From: Exophiala sp. HKRS030
Lineage: Eukaryota > Ascomycota > Eurotiomycetes > Chaetothyriales > Herpotrichiellaceae
Direction of reading: 5' to 3'
Assembly: GCA_023897205.1 (NCBI GenBank)
Contig: JAHWDD010000003.1
Span: forward strand, 7,567,665 to 7,631,664
Length of the DNA: 64,000 bases
Shown: positions 35,808 through 47,201 of the stretch, one piece after another
How the letters are laid out: each line of letters opens with the position of its first letter
Numbering within the stretch: the first letter of the stretch is position 1
Notes under the pieces: model-generated
Told to the model about the DNA's origin: nothing
The model's input: only the letters and a program-made list of their open reading frames with translations
The model's database searches: none
Program-made: the position numbers and the translations under genes

Positions 35808-37553
35808 ATGCGCTTACAACACGCCTCTCGATTCTTCCTTGCCTTCCACTTATTCCTCACCCACCAATGCGTACGAGCCGAACCGCAGTGTGCCATTGAT
35901 CCTAACTCGATCGTCACCGATGCATGCACTTCTTATTCCGACCTTGAAAATTTAAACACCCAGTTGGCCCCGTCCCTGGAGGACTTGACACAACATACCG
36001 ATTTCTTCGCCTACTATAGATTAAACCTGTACAACAAAGTATGTCCATTCTGGAGTGATGAGTCTTCCATGTGCGGCAATCGTGCCTGCGCTGTGGAGAC
36101 GATAGAGGACGAAAGCGACATTCCCTTGATCTGGCGAGCAGAAGAGTTGAGTAAACTTGAGGGTGCTCATGCAAAACATCCTCCCCAAGCCATCCGACGC
36201 GAGAGACCCAAGGATCGACCTTTACAATACCAGCTCGGCGAAAATGTCGACGAGAGTTGTGTTTTGGAAGACGACGACGAATGTGATCAACGAGACTACT
36301 GCGTTGCCGAGGACGAAGGTGCCACAGCCAAAGGCGATTATGTCAGTCTTGTCAACAATACGGAACGATATACCGGATATTCAGGTATGGGTGCACGACA
36401 AGTCTGGGATGCCATCTACAAGGAGAATTGTTTCTCGGCAAAATCTCCTCAACTCAACGCCTTAAAACCCAAACCCTTGCAAGCCGCCCAAAACCTCAAG
36501 AATGTGTTCCAAGAGTATGGACGACAGAATGTCGACGGCGGCGAAGACTTGTATCCTTTGGATGATGAGTGTCTCGAACAACGAGCTTTCTACCGTGTGG
36601 TTAGCGGGATGCACGCCTCAATCTCTACACATCTTTGCTGGGAGTTCTTCAACCAGACTACCGGAGAGTGGGTCCGCAACGTGGATTGTTACAAGGAAAG
36701 GCTTCACGGATTCCCCGAACGTGTCTCAAATATATATTTCAACTATGCCATTCTCACCAGAGCAGTGGCCAAAATCCGGAAACATCTCGAGTCTTATACT
36801 TTTTGTTCGGGAGATCCACAGCAAGACTTTGAAACCAAGCAAAAAGTCCTGGAATTGGCCGATAAAGCTGCATCTGGGCCAACTACTTTTGACGAATCCG
36901 TCATGTTTCAGGACCCTTCGGTCATTGATCTCAAAGATGATTTCAGGAATCGATTCCGAAATGTGTCACGTCTTATGGATTGTGTGGGATGTGATAAATG
37001 CCGGCTCTGGGGAAAAGTGCAGACCGCTGGTTACGGAGCAGCATTGAAAATCCTCTTCGAATACGACGAGAAGAAGAATGGCGAAAACCCTCATCTCAGA
37101 AGAACAGAACTAGTCGCACTCATCAATACTCTTGGACGTGTCAGCCACAGTCTCGATGCGATTCAGAGATTTCGATATGCCGTCAACACTGGAGACAACA
37201 GCGTTCTGTATTCTGACGCTCCTGTGCCTGTCTCACCAGAGCCACAGGCGTCATCCGAAGCTCAAACCAGTGACGCAGATAATGTTGACCAGGACGACGA
37301 AGTGGATTTAGATGAGGATCCATACCACAAACCCAAGACTTTCCCTGAACGTCCGGTCTGGGACGAAATCAAAGACGAGTGGAACCTCGTCTGGCGCACA
37401 TACTTCATGGTTCTGCGAAAGTGGTACGAGATGCCCTTCAATTTCGCTGGGATCGCTGTGATGGAGTTGAACAGGCTTTGGAACTTCTGGGTTGGGCTTC
37501 CCGTGCCTCCACGATCCTGGAGCTTACATTTTCCCAACAAAGATGAACTGTAA
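35808..37553 (+). CDS. ERO1: ERO1, endoplasmic reticulum oxidoreductin
   Basis: FAD-dependent thiol oxidase that reoxidises protein disulphide isomerase in the ER lumen. Single exon, 581 aa. The start at 35808 is chosen because it opens a signal peptide (MRLQHASRFFLAFHLFLTHQCVRAE). Motifs: shuttle disulphide in MCGNRACAV (near residue 90) and active site DCVGCDKCRLWGK (C-x2-C-x2-C, near residue 392), YTGYSGMGARQVWDAIY and the FAD-binding helix run LCWEFF. The C-terminal 80 residues are acidic, then hydrophobic/aromatic, in line with the membrane-associating tail of yeast Ero1. ER stress would be expected to induce it, but I did not find a clear Hac1 site. Confidence 0.96.
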   Translation: MRLQHASRFFLAFHLFLTHQCVRAEPQCAIDPNSIVTDACTSYSDLENLNTQLAPSLEDLTQHTDFFAYYRLNLYNKVCPFWSDESSMCGNRACAVETIEDESDIPLIWRAEELSKLEGAHAKHPPQAIRRERPKDRPLQYQLGENVDESCVLEDDDECDQRDYCVAEDEGATAKGDYVSLVNNTERYTGYSGMGARQVWDAIYKENCFSAKSPQLNALKPKPLQAAQNLKNVFQEYGRQNVDGGEDLYPLDDECLEQRAFYRVVSGMHASISTHLCWEFFNQTTGEWVRNVDCYKERLHGFPERVSNIYFNYAILTRAVAKIRKHLESYTFCSGDPQQDFETKQKVLELADKAASGPTTFDESVMFQDPSVIDLKDDFRNRFRNVSRLMDCVGCDKCRLWGKVQTAGYGAALKILFEYDEKKNGENPHLRRTELVALINTLGRVSHSLDAIQRFRYAVNTGDNSVLYSDAPVPVSPEPQASSEAQTSDADNVDQDDEVDLDEDPYHKPKTFPERPVWDEIKDEWNLVWRTYFMVLRKWYEMPFNFAGIAVMELNRLWNFWVGLPVPPRSWSLHFPNKDEL

Positions 37554-38088
37554 AAACAAATCAAATACATTAAGCATGGGTTGTATTTATTTTAGCGCAT
37601 GCGCGGAATAACTCTGTAACTAGATGGGATGACAAAAACGAGCCTGGCATGGCATGGCATGGTTATGGAGTTGCTGATTTGGATTTCAATGATAAATAAT
37701 AGATCGAGATGTTCCTGTTCACGGTATGAAGCATCAGTCCTGAGCTCAGAATAATCTCTCATCTGGATATCCGGCAAGGTCACTATCGCGTCTCAACACT
37801 TCTCGATAGTGGATGGAACGTTGGTGAAGTGAAAGTACCAAGTAGCATACAAGCGGTGAGAATCCAAAATAAAATAAAATCGCCGTTGCCCCTGACAACC
37901 ACAACCGTCAACACGACCACTGGTCTCTGTCCCGCGACCGGCTTGCGCTCTCCACACCATACCAGACCATACCAACGACTGCGACTGCGACTGCGACTGC
38001 GACTGCGGAAAGCCGATCATCATCTGCATCAGTGCACATCTCCAATGAACGAGAACGAGAACAAGAACGAGAACGAGAATATACAACC
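37554..38088. repeat. Intergenic region with two hexanucleotide microsatellites
   Basis: GACTGC occurs five times in tandem at 37977-38006, and a GAGAAC array with one variant unit runs at 38047-38080, ending just before the Sha1-like ATG. Both lie in the probable 5' UTR. Neither changes phase, so they could be read as dipeptide repeats, but the ATG at 38089 is the better start. Three GGCAT units occur near 37648. Confidence 0.7.
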
Positions 38089-41000
38089 ATGCAACGACAA
38101 TCTTTGCTGACGCCGTGTCCAATCCCCTCACGCCAGAACATTCACATCCCATCTAGACGCGAATCAGTGCTCAGCACGGCCGACGATTCGACAGCTGATA
38201 TAGAATTCACAGCGGCGTTTGGCCCTTCACTTAGGAGTGTCAAGCCTGTCAGAAGAGGGGGCGGCGGCGGGGTTGGGACCGGGACCAGCAGGCAGAGTGT
38301 TGTGAGGAGGGAGAAGAATGTGCTCGAGTTTACTATCCATGAGGACCGACGGGCGGAAGATGGCCAGGTTGAGAACCGCCGCGCCAGTGCACTACCGCTA
38401 CCGCAGCCTGCGCGCCGCGATCTCATCTCTAAACCACCTCAGCGGCCACGGCAGAGAGTGTCGTTCATGCCGACGATGGATGCACAGCCGCGAATTGACC
38501 TTGGGAGGAGTGCTGGGGAGGAGTTGGGAGTGGGTTGTCACAATTGCCACGACGGCCGGTGGTTCAACGGCTGGAAGAGCACACGGAGAAATTGGCGCCT
38601 TTACCCGAAGATACCAGTCTGAATATGACCTCAACGACGATCCCGAAGCCCGCGCGCAGAGGCACCATCTACATCCCGAACGACGACACCACCATGCCGT
38701 CCATGTACATGGGCATTTTCAGTCCAATCAAGGATCTCGACACCAGAAATCTCGCGCAGGAAGTCAAGGGTGGTGAAGATTTCACGGGTATTGCTGCGCA
38801 GATGGTCAGGAAGAGAGGTCCGAGACGGTCCATGATGCCGGGGTCGCCGAAGCGTGTTCCATTGTTGGAGCCTACTGTGGAATTTGAGCAGTCGGGTGTT
38901 GATAAGCCGTTGGCGAGGTCTCATGGTCCGAGGCGATCCATGCTTGCAAAGGACTATGCGATTGATGCCCCGGTCGAGGGAGGGGTGACAATTGGGAGCA
39001 GGAGGCGTGCGCCACGGGCATCGATGATTGCTGTGTCGCCTAAGAGAGGTCCTCTGGACACATTGAGGCGACCACTTCAGGCCGCTGCAACAAATGTGGA
39101 CAAATATGGGCATGGTTCTGGGAAGGAGAACATTCCTCCTGGAGCTTTGTCTCTCACAGAGCATAAAAGCCAAGAAGGGTACGCCATCATGAAGAGATCT
39201 GTACCAGAAAAGGAGTTTCTGAACGAACACCAGTCCTTGAAGCAGGATGACGGAGTTCGACGATCACGCTTTTTCGAGCCCACGGCCAGTTCTGGCAACA
39301 AGACTATGGAAGATCATGTCAAGGATCGTAAGGGCACAAAACCGGTCTGGAACTCAGGTGTCCGACGACCTACTGAACAACATATCATCGCGAAGAAGTC
39401 TATTACAAAATCCTCGCCGGAACAGGGTCATGAAATGTCGGTGGACAAGCGAGCGAGTGTGCCAACCCGTTTTGTGATCCTTGCAATTAAGCCAGATGTC
39501 GTCGATCAGTCATATCCTTTACTGGTAGAAGATCTTGCCTCGCCATCAATGTACGAGGATAATTGGCTGGGACACCAAGAGATTGCAATGACACAGTTGG
39601 TTAACAATCTTTTTGGTGTCGCTTCGCCAGAGGCTCGGATAAGGGATGAGGGCTTGTTGAGAATCCGACTACTTGACAGCTACGGCAATTCTGATAATGC
39701 TATGCTGTACAAGCGACTGCAAGGTGCTCTGCTGTATGGTGCATTGAGTATTCCATCAGAGGTGACGAAATCATCGGCAAGGCTGAATTCCGATCTAGGA
39801 CGACGCAAGACCTTTACAGACTTGTGGCTTAATACTTATGACTGGACTTGCCTGCGAGCGGCATTGGAGGTGGTAACAGGACGACGACTGCCAAAGGGAT
39901 CTCCAGGCTCCTCTTCATCACGAAGAAGCAGTGGTGACACTTCCAAAGGCTCCAAACAAGGATTGCGGCAGTTTATCGAAACCATGATCATTCGGAATGA
40001 AGACGGCAAACCAGACTCGACAGCATCTGATTACGCTTCTTGGTCCTTTCAACGAACAATTCTTCGCAGCTTGATGCTAATCAAAGTACTTGACTCGGTC
40101 AAGGAACCTCAAGCAAGACTTTTCAACGGTTGTCTGTTTCAAGTGACGTCTTCTTACAAGACGTCAAAATCTGTTGTCCAAGCGCTGTTCCAGCTGCTCA
40201 ATCCAAGTGCGGGAGATCCTTTGCGGGCACTCAGCCATGTTGGTTTCACGGTCTCACATTCCCAATTTCCATTGGAAGAATACACATACCAGATAGACAA
40301 CCTTGCGATCGACCTTCGAGACGGTGTTCGATTGACACGATTGGTCGAGCTCTTGCTATATCCCTCAGCATCCGAGTCTCTCGAGCATGCTCACGACCCG
40401 GACTCCACGACAACGGTAACTCTGCCAACTGGAGAATTACTGTCCCTGACAGAAGGGCAGCGGGATTGGCCTCTGTCTCAACATCTCAAACTCCCTTGTA
40501 TTGGACGAGCTACAAAGTTATACAATGTACAGATCTGTCTCAGCGCGCTCGAAGGAGTCAGGGGAATGAGCCACCTTCTGCAAGATATCAAAGCTGAAGA
40601 TGTTGTGGATGGGTACCGAGAGAAGACGGTCCGCCTGTTATGGGGTTTAACGAGCAAATGGGGGTTGGGGGCCTCGTTGATTGGATTGATCTACAAAGAG
40701 AGATCAAACGACTGTGTCATGCAGAAAATACACATGTGGACGACGAGATGTTTGATATGCTGGACGACGTAGATCAAGGCTATGGTCGATACAAGGTCCT
40801 GCTCAAATCATGGGCGCAAGCTGTGGCCCACACCAGGGGTCTTGTGGTCAGAAATTTGACCACCAGCTTCGCAGATGGACAGGTGTTTAAGGCAATTGTG
40901 GACGAATACGAACCATACCTAGTAGGGACCACTCTGGAAAAAACGCCAATGAAGCTGTCAGATCGCCTGAAACTTCTAGGGTGCAGTGAGCAATTCGCCG

Positions 41001-41380
41001 GGCTTTTTTCCAAGACAGAGACATCGTCGCACCAAATGCACATTTTTGACCGCGACTTTGTCCTAGCAGCACTGGCCTTTTTGTGCTCACGGCTCCTTGG
41101 CCCGTCTAAAAGCACAAGGGCAGCAGTGACAATTCAACGTGCCTGGCGTCGTCACTGGAGCGAGGTCATGGTGGCACGAAAAAGTCATTTGAAGATGGTG
41201 GCTGAAAGTTGTGCCGGGCTGGTACAATCCAAGGCGCAGACATTTGAGGCCAATGGTGATGAAATGCAAATGGGTAACATTTCGACAAAGAATGACGAGG
41301 CTGAGACTGGGTTTCACCAGATACCAAGTCCCTGCGTGGCACAGTCGCCTGAGAGGGAAGACATCTGGTTGACTCTTTGA
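38089..41380 (+). CDS. ASPM/Sha1-like CH-domain and IQ-motif spindle protein, two apparent frameshifts
   Basis: Resembles the fungal calmodulin-binding Sha1 proteins, relatives of Asp/ASPM that act at spindle poles. Start ATG 38089. Residues about 1-450 are disordered and basic, with repeated S-x-K-R-P and RRSM segments. The middle region (FTDLWLNTYDWTCLRAALEVVTG onward) is the calponin-homology/ASPM core: LRSLMLIKVLDSVK, YTYQIDNLAIDLRDGVRLTRLVELLL and SWAQAVAHTRGLVVRNLTTSFADGQVFKAIV. An IQ motif follows (AAVTIQRAWRRHWSEV). The frame changes twice: in GTGGGTTG at 38531-38537 and in the G5 run at 40667-40671. One base at each site gives 1098 codons (1097 aa) and restores SKWGLGGLVDWIDL. No intron fits either point. 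Confidence 0.85.
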
Positions 41381-43207
41381 TGAAGTCCAAGTTCGGGTTC
41401 CACAGGCCCGTGGTCTTACAACGTGTGGACCTATGTCGATGGATATGCAGGAACACTGGTGGCACAACAGGCACGCCAGGTTTCAACAATGATGGCACGT
41501 GTGTTGGATATACTTGTGCCATGGCTCCTGGAGGACCATAGAGACTAAAGTTGCAAGCCACAAAATCCGGACACTGGTTTGACATGGAACTTGGTAGCAT
41601 GAGATCGATCGATCGGACGTAGACGATTAGATTAATCGAGATTTGATGGGAGATGTAAGGTTGACAGAGGGCATCGAAGTCAGAGATGCATGCGAGGGAC
41701 TCGTCTCGAGTCCCATCCGACACGTGTGTCTACTCGGTAAAGAAGTCAAAAAGTACAAATTCATCGGCTGCACTTCCAGACATCAAATGGTGCTCGCAGC
41801 GGAACATGCCACGACTTTCCCATGCAAGTTTCTGATGTTATCGATTCATTCGATAATGGTCATTTTCTTCTGAGTTCTCTAGCTGCTTCTTGCCCGTTTC
41901 CGAAAAGTCTGCGATGACGGTCGCACCTGCCGATACATTACTTGTTCGCTTGACCATCGCTCTTGCCGTGGCGTCTCTTAATAGTGGAATTGATGAAGGA
42001 GGCGCCTGCCGTTGTAGTGAATCACATCAAATGTTGAATCTGTCCTTTCCTTGTTGCCGATTCGTATTCTTCCTGTAATAATCATGACATCTGGCCTGAA
42101 CTTGAAGAGACTTTATTGCCCTCACAAGTGAAGAAGCCAAATCAGATGAAAAGCACTTCTCTTGCAATTGTCGGCGGTCGCTCACTTGCAGTTGAACCAC
42201 AGGCACAAATCACCGAGCAATTCACCACCCCAATCCCAGAGTTTCAATAAGCGAGCCAGGTCTCTGGGCCAGCCGCACTAAAAGCGTCTCCCAAATCCGA
42301 TTATTCGACCACGGCACAAGCACCTCGACCTAATGCATACAATGCATGATTCATGCATCCCTTTCGTGGCCTTGTTGTTGGGTCATGTCAAGACTCTTGT
42401 GCCGGACAAAAGTCCCGGGCTCCCGGGCTCTCGATCTAGACTCATCCATTTGAGAATCCAGAGTTGAGATGGATTTACTCTGAAGTCCACACGAAGCTCA
42501 CGGGAATCCGTCCTTGATGGATTCCTTCTTTCGCAGATTTAAGCTGTCAGGCTGTGTCACAATGGTCAAAACTTTCATAATCCACGGCACGGTACACTCT
42601 ACCGTCGCCCGAGATAGCATCTTCGATTCATTGGACATCAATCCCTGCTACCGAGGTGCCCGAAACAAAACCTTTGTGGCCTTCTCTTTTCTGCCATCAC
42701 CATAGCTGCCCCATGTCAATGCGTCAAAGCGGGGCCGATCGACTGGTCCCAGAAATTCGGGTCCTTCAGTCTACTCGCTCCCTCGAGGTATTCTCTGATT
42801 AAATCAGAAGTCAGGGATTCACAAAAGTTGCTGCAAAATTGGCTTAGATGACATATCCCGGCAATCCCCCGTCATCTGGCACTGGCACTAACACAAGGTT
42901 TGGCCTTTTTTTCCCTTTTCCCATTGTTGGCCTGGTTTGTCTGCCTTTTAACCTGCCCATCCACGGCCTAACACGCCTAACTAGTTGACTAGTTTGAGAA
43001 GCTTCTCGGATTGGGCCGTGTCAGCAGTTTATCGCTTCTCCATGTGATCCGTCAGGTCCTCGATCTCGTACTTCTGTCGACTTTTCTTCCTGGACCATGA
43101 CTGTATAATCCTATCCTCGCCTGTCGCCGTCTCTTAGATGTCTTTCTTGCTTTCACTCTCGCAAGCTAATTCTCTGCATGCCCACAATTTGGCTACCTCA
43201 ATAGATC
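41381..43207. other. 1.8-kb intergenic region
   Basis: The second-longest gene-free stretch. It holds a short inverted repeat AACTAG-TTGA-CTAGTT (42979-42994). Frames such as 41166-41723 on the minus strand are antisense to the Sha1 3' end. The last 130 bp before the F-box start are C/T-rich, typical of a fungal promoter. No gene found. Confidence 0.45.
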
Positions 43208-44695
43208 ATGCCTCCATTCCCTATTCCCCTGGGCTTATCCTCACTTCCTCCAGAGCTTCTTGGTCAGATCGTCCAACGTTTACCTATACCGTCACTGTTG
43301 GCCTTTGCTCAAACATCTAAACACCACTACAGTATCGCCACCTCGGCTTTACAAACACTTCATTTGGCAATCCTTCCGCGACGTATCTACGGTGTCTTAG
43401 CATTTCTCAACTCAATCGCCCTGGACGACTTGGAGATCTGTGATTCACTCGCTGACTCCCCGGTTCTGAATCAGATCACTGTGCCATCGAAACTACCTAT
43501 CCCTTACGCTGATAACGGGAAGAAAACTCCATGCCTGCCCAGAGATGTCGATGGATCGCCAGCCCAGTATCGCGAAAAACTTTTTGCTCTTCAAAATGAC
43601 ATCGCATTCAAAATCCTGTCAACGCCACTCCTCTCAAATCTTCAGACTCTGAGCCTTCATCTCTATCACCTAAATTCATCAGCTCTAACGGCCTTACTTG
43701 CAACATCTCTACCACATCTCCGCCGACTTCATTTGAATTTTTCTCATCCGTATATTCATGACACATGTCTGCCGGCCCACTATTGGACCTCTCCTGTGTT
43801 TTTGAAGGGATCTCCGATCTGGAATTCTCTTGTTGGTCTGGGAGATGAATCTGCGGCGCAGCTTAAATTACGCGGGTTGGAAAGTCTGACCCTGGAAAGA
43901 GCTGGCATCACCAGTGTTCAACTGAGGCGATGGATCGAAAGGAATCCGAATTTACGGGAACTAATCCTTCGAAATGTGGCTGGTGTCGATGTGGAATTCG
44001 TCAACTGGCTTGGTGACTATTATGGAAGCACTTACGAGAGCTCGAGTCTCCACCCGCCACGACGACCGGTGAGATTGCAGACATTGCTCTTGGAAAATTG
44101 TCCCGCATTACGTCTAAGATCAATAGACGACTTTACCTGGCTGGATAGTCTGCTCAACATCGAGCGAAACCCGGGCAAGAAATCCACTACTTACTGTTCC
44201 AGCCTGTCGCAATGTCTGTCGACTCTGTCGTTGCGGACCTCCAACCAGAATTCAATATCCACGCCAGCACTCCTCCAGTATCTCGAATCCACAAAACCTG
44301 CAATTTCACAATTGAACCTTCCAGACGGCCGCGTGTTTGTCGCCAAAGTCGCCAAGGCTCGTCCTACCGAGCCAAAATCTCAACGACCACATGTCCTGAA
44401 CAGCAGTCGAGCACGTCACCCTAGCACGCGAAGCTTGAGCGATATTCTAGATAACGACGGCGATTATGATGAGGGTCTAGGCTTAGACGACAGTGACGAG
44501 AAGGGGATCTTATCTTTCCTCTGCGAGCGCAAATGTGACATCTCTTCGTGGGTTTCGAGAGCTGGGCCCCGTGGTAATGAAGTGTTTCCCCTTCTGTCGG
44601 ATGGTGTCATTGAAGTCGATACTGAGACTGAATCGATCGTTTCACCCGGCGATAACAGGTTGCTGAGACCGATTGTGAGGAGAGTTCATCGTTGA
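43208..44695 (+). CDS. F-box protein with leucine-rich repeats
   Basis: Single exon, 495 aa. The N-terminal segment SSLPPELLGQIVQRLPIPSLLAFAQTSKHHYSIA (residues 11-44) is a standard F-box, which would bind Skp1 in an SCF ubiquitin ligase. Residues 140-340 contain irregular leucine-rich repeats (LLSNLQTLSLHLYHLN, LPHLRRLHLNF, LKLRGLESLTLERAGIT, NPNLRELILRN, RLQTLLLENCPALRL), probably the substrate-binding part. The C-terminal 120 residues are acidic and low complexity. The substrate cannot be inferred. Isolated, with no related neighbour. Confidence 0.85.
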   Translation: MPPFPIPLGLSSLPPELLGQIVQRLPIPSLLAFAQTSKHHYSIATSALQTLHLAILPRRIYGVLAFLNSIALDDLEICDSLADSPVLNQITVPSKLPIPYADNGKKTPCLPRDVDGSPAQYREKLFALQNDIAFKILSTPLLSNLQTLSLHLYHLNSSALTALLATSLPHLRRLHLNFSHPYIHDTCLPAHYWTSPVFLKGSPIWNSLVGLGDESAAQLKLRGLESLTLERAGITSVQLRRWIERNPNLRELILRNVAGVDVEFVNWLGDYYGSTYESSSLHPPRRPVRLQTLLLENCPALRLRSIDDFTWLDSLLNIERNPGKKSTTYCSSLSQCLSTLSLRTSNQNSISTPALLQYLESTKPAISQLNLPDGRVFVAKVAKARPTEPKSQRPHVLNSSRARHPSTRSLSDILDNDGDYDEGLGLDDSDEKGILSFLCERKCDISSWVSRAGPRGNEVFPLLSDGVIEVDTETESIVSPGDNRLLRPIVRRVHR

Positions 44696-45646
44696 CGACG
44701 AGTACGCGCGTAAGATTGCGTGGAGACGGAGTAATATGGGCAGACTTTGGTTGATTTTGTTGCGATGTCTTTCTCTCCCATCCTCTCACTTTTCCTGGGT
44801 ATTCTGCTGAACAAGCGGCATGCCTTTCTGAGACCTTTTTGAGTTGGGATGGATAGTCTGAGCAACAAAGTATAGGTTGGTTTTTGAGGAACGATGGGCT
44901 GCGGATATGAATCCACGATAACGACTATGATGACTATGGACATTACGCATTTATGACTAGAAAATTCATTGTTAGGACATTTAGGTTAAAAGGGCAGGAG
45001 ATCAGGATCTGGAAAAGCGCAAACATGAGCAGTGGTATCTTATACGATACTTTTGACCATGGCTGACGGGATTGTGATTGAGGTTGGAAAACACACGGAG
45101 GTATAAATTTCCCGAGTCTTGGTTAGTGGGCAAACAGGTTACGAAGCACTGGGTAGGAGAAGCGGGTCAGAACCAGTACAGATACACAGCTGACTTTACG
45201 AGGGCCACGACCAGCGGTCGTTTGAAGTTCAGTGTTGCATTTCAGGTTCAAAAAGTCAATCGGCATCTGTCTCTTTGAGCAGCCAAACCACCGAACGAAT
45301 TTGCTTGAATGCTGATGATCTGGTTCTCTTCATTGACCACTCTGACTCCTCATTACTGGAACGTGCTGGTTGGGTCACATATGTATCCGTATATCGTCTT
45401 ACTACCAATGAAAAGAAACTTTGGGTACGTGAGATAAAAGAATGGGAGCACGGTGCAGACCAACCCCAAGGCTCAAAGTTGGTGTTAAAGGCAGCCCAAG
45501 ACACACTCTGCTCACCATTTTCTCTTCCTACGTCCTCTCAATTCCCTAGCCTGCCATTCTCTATCCTTAAACCTTTCACGCCTTACTCAACCCTAGCGTC
45601 CCTCTATCCCTACCATCCTAACATCCTCCCATTTGCCATCTCTGTT
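44696..45646. other. Convergent intergenic region
   Basis: 950 bp between the F-box stop and the DUF1330 stop. A 207-codon plus-strand frame (45275-45898) overlaps the DUF1330 gene antisense and is rejected, although its first 60 residues look protein-like. Confidence 0.4.
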
Positions 45647-46131
45647 CTAAGTGCCAAGCTGCATCTCCGTGGTAACCCACAGCCTCCAATCCCTAATCGC
45701 AGCATCACGATGCGGCAGCGCGGTCCGCTCATACTCCTCACTGCCAAGAGTGTCCTTGAATACCTCGATGTTCGCATATCTCACCAAAGCCACAACATCC
45801 CAGCCGTCCGGATCGACTTCGGACCCCGCGACAGCAGCAGCTGCATCGCTAGCGGGCCTGCTGCGCCAACCAATATCGCGTTCGGCTTGCCCAGGTAGAC
45901 CACCTCGTATCCACCGGCAAGGTTGGCGAGTTTGCCAAACGCTGTGATGTACCCGGTGTAGTAGGCTTCACGACCTGAGAGGGGCGGGCTGCTGTAGTGT
46001 GGTGAGCTGCGCGGGTATTGTGCTTCGGCGTGGAAGCTGATGAGGTTCAACATTGTCACGGGTGTATCTGGGGGGATTGTGCTAGGGATCTTGGCAAGGA
46101 GGGCGCTGGCGTCGTGAGTTTGTGTTGACAT
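45647..46131 (-). CDS. DUF1330-type small protein, with an apparent frameshift
   Basis: The N-terminal part (TPVTMLNLISFHAEAQYP, then SGREAYYTGYITAFGKLANLAGGYEVVYLGKPNAILVG) matches the ferredoxin-like DUF1330/Dabb-like fold. The frame then hits a stop at 45781, but another frame continues with WDVVALVRYANIEVF, ALPHRDAAIRDWRLW and ends ..MQLGT at 45647, which is the expected C-terminal half. One base added to the C3 run (45854-45856 on the plus strand) joins them, giving 162 codons (161 aa). Function of the family is unknown. Divergent from the Fta1-like gene. Confidence 0.75.
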
Positions 46132-47201
46132 GTTGGTTTTGCGTTCGGGTATTGGATTGGAGAAGGTGCTGTGGTGATGTTCAGTCCTGGTGGATGGATG
46201 ATGACTTATTGAAGAGAATAAAGACGAGCTTGGATCTTCAAATGCTTGGGACGTTTAAAACTGGCTTTCTTGTTGTCCTTTGTTTCTTGCTTGACCTGAG
46301 TGGCCGTGTCCACTGTTTTATATTCATCATGTCTGTGCATATTAGTCTGCTGACTTTGTGTCAAGATCCATAGTACAGGGCGTGACGTCCGTAGCTAGCT
46401 ATCAGGCCTCCATAGCCTCGCATGGTCCACTGCTGCCTCACCTGTACCTACATCAATAGAACCACTTAGGTCATATATGGTGAGTCATGTTTCGATTCTC
46501 TTGGATGCTCGCACGCCAACATCAATGAAATTCAATATTCGAGCCAACCGAGGACCGTGAGTTAGGCGGGCTGCGCATGCAGGGACCATAAGCACATGGA
46601 CTCTAGCGTCATAAGCCAGTATGTGCGGGTCTACCCGAGACTGGGATGTATATCATAAGCCAGTCGTCAGGGCCACGGCAACCTCGAAACTCGTAGAGGA
46701 ATCTGGAGAATGCCTCGGGATAGAGCTCCACGATCCAGGTTCCGCAGAGGGTATTGATGGTAGCTCGTGGGTTCAGGGCGAGATGTTCGAGTAGCGCCCT
46801 GTGTCATGATCCTGCAGGAGCTGAGGCTACGTGAAATGGAACGCACGCACAAGTTTCCCATAGGCTCCGGGCCTGCAGATAGATCGACAAAGTCAAATAG
46901 CTGAATGTCAAACAGTCATTAAGCGTGAACATGCTCGAAGTTTTACCTCACCACTGGTATGCCACAAACGTACCAATGCTTGCGACTTGGAGTTGAAGTG
47001 GAGGTGGGAAGGGAAATCCGAAGCGGATGCAAGACTGCAACTGATAAGAGGGTGGTAGAGAGCGTCACGTGATTACGCGTGCATTTCTTTACTGGACGCG
47101 TTACCCAGCGTAGTGTAGAACGCAGTATCGGCATAAGGAATATCGAAGAGCAGGGTATTAAATCGTTGTGTGAGACATGCCGCCATCGTCACACCTCAGC
47201 G
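46132..47201. promoter_or_regulatory. Divergent region DUF1330 / Fta1-like, with MCB and E-box motifs
   Basis: 1.07 kb. Close to the Fta1-like start lie CACGTG (47066-47071) and two ACGCGT sequences (47075-47080 and 47096-47101), the core of MBF (MCB) sites that drive G1/S genes in yeasts. A 12-bp direct repeat TCATAAGCCAGT occurs at 46609-46620 and 46653-46664. Confidence 0.5.

Noticed and set aside
45275..45898. 207-codon plus-strand frame
   Set aside because: Its 3' half is antisense to the DUF1330 gene, whose coding is better supported; the 5' half alone is too weak to call.
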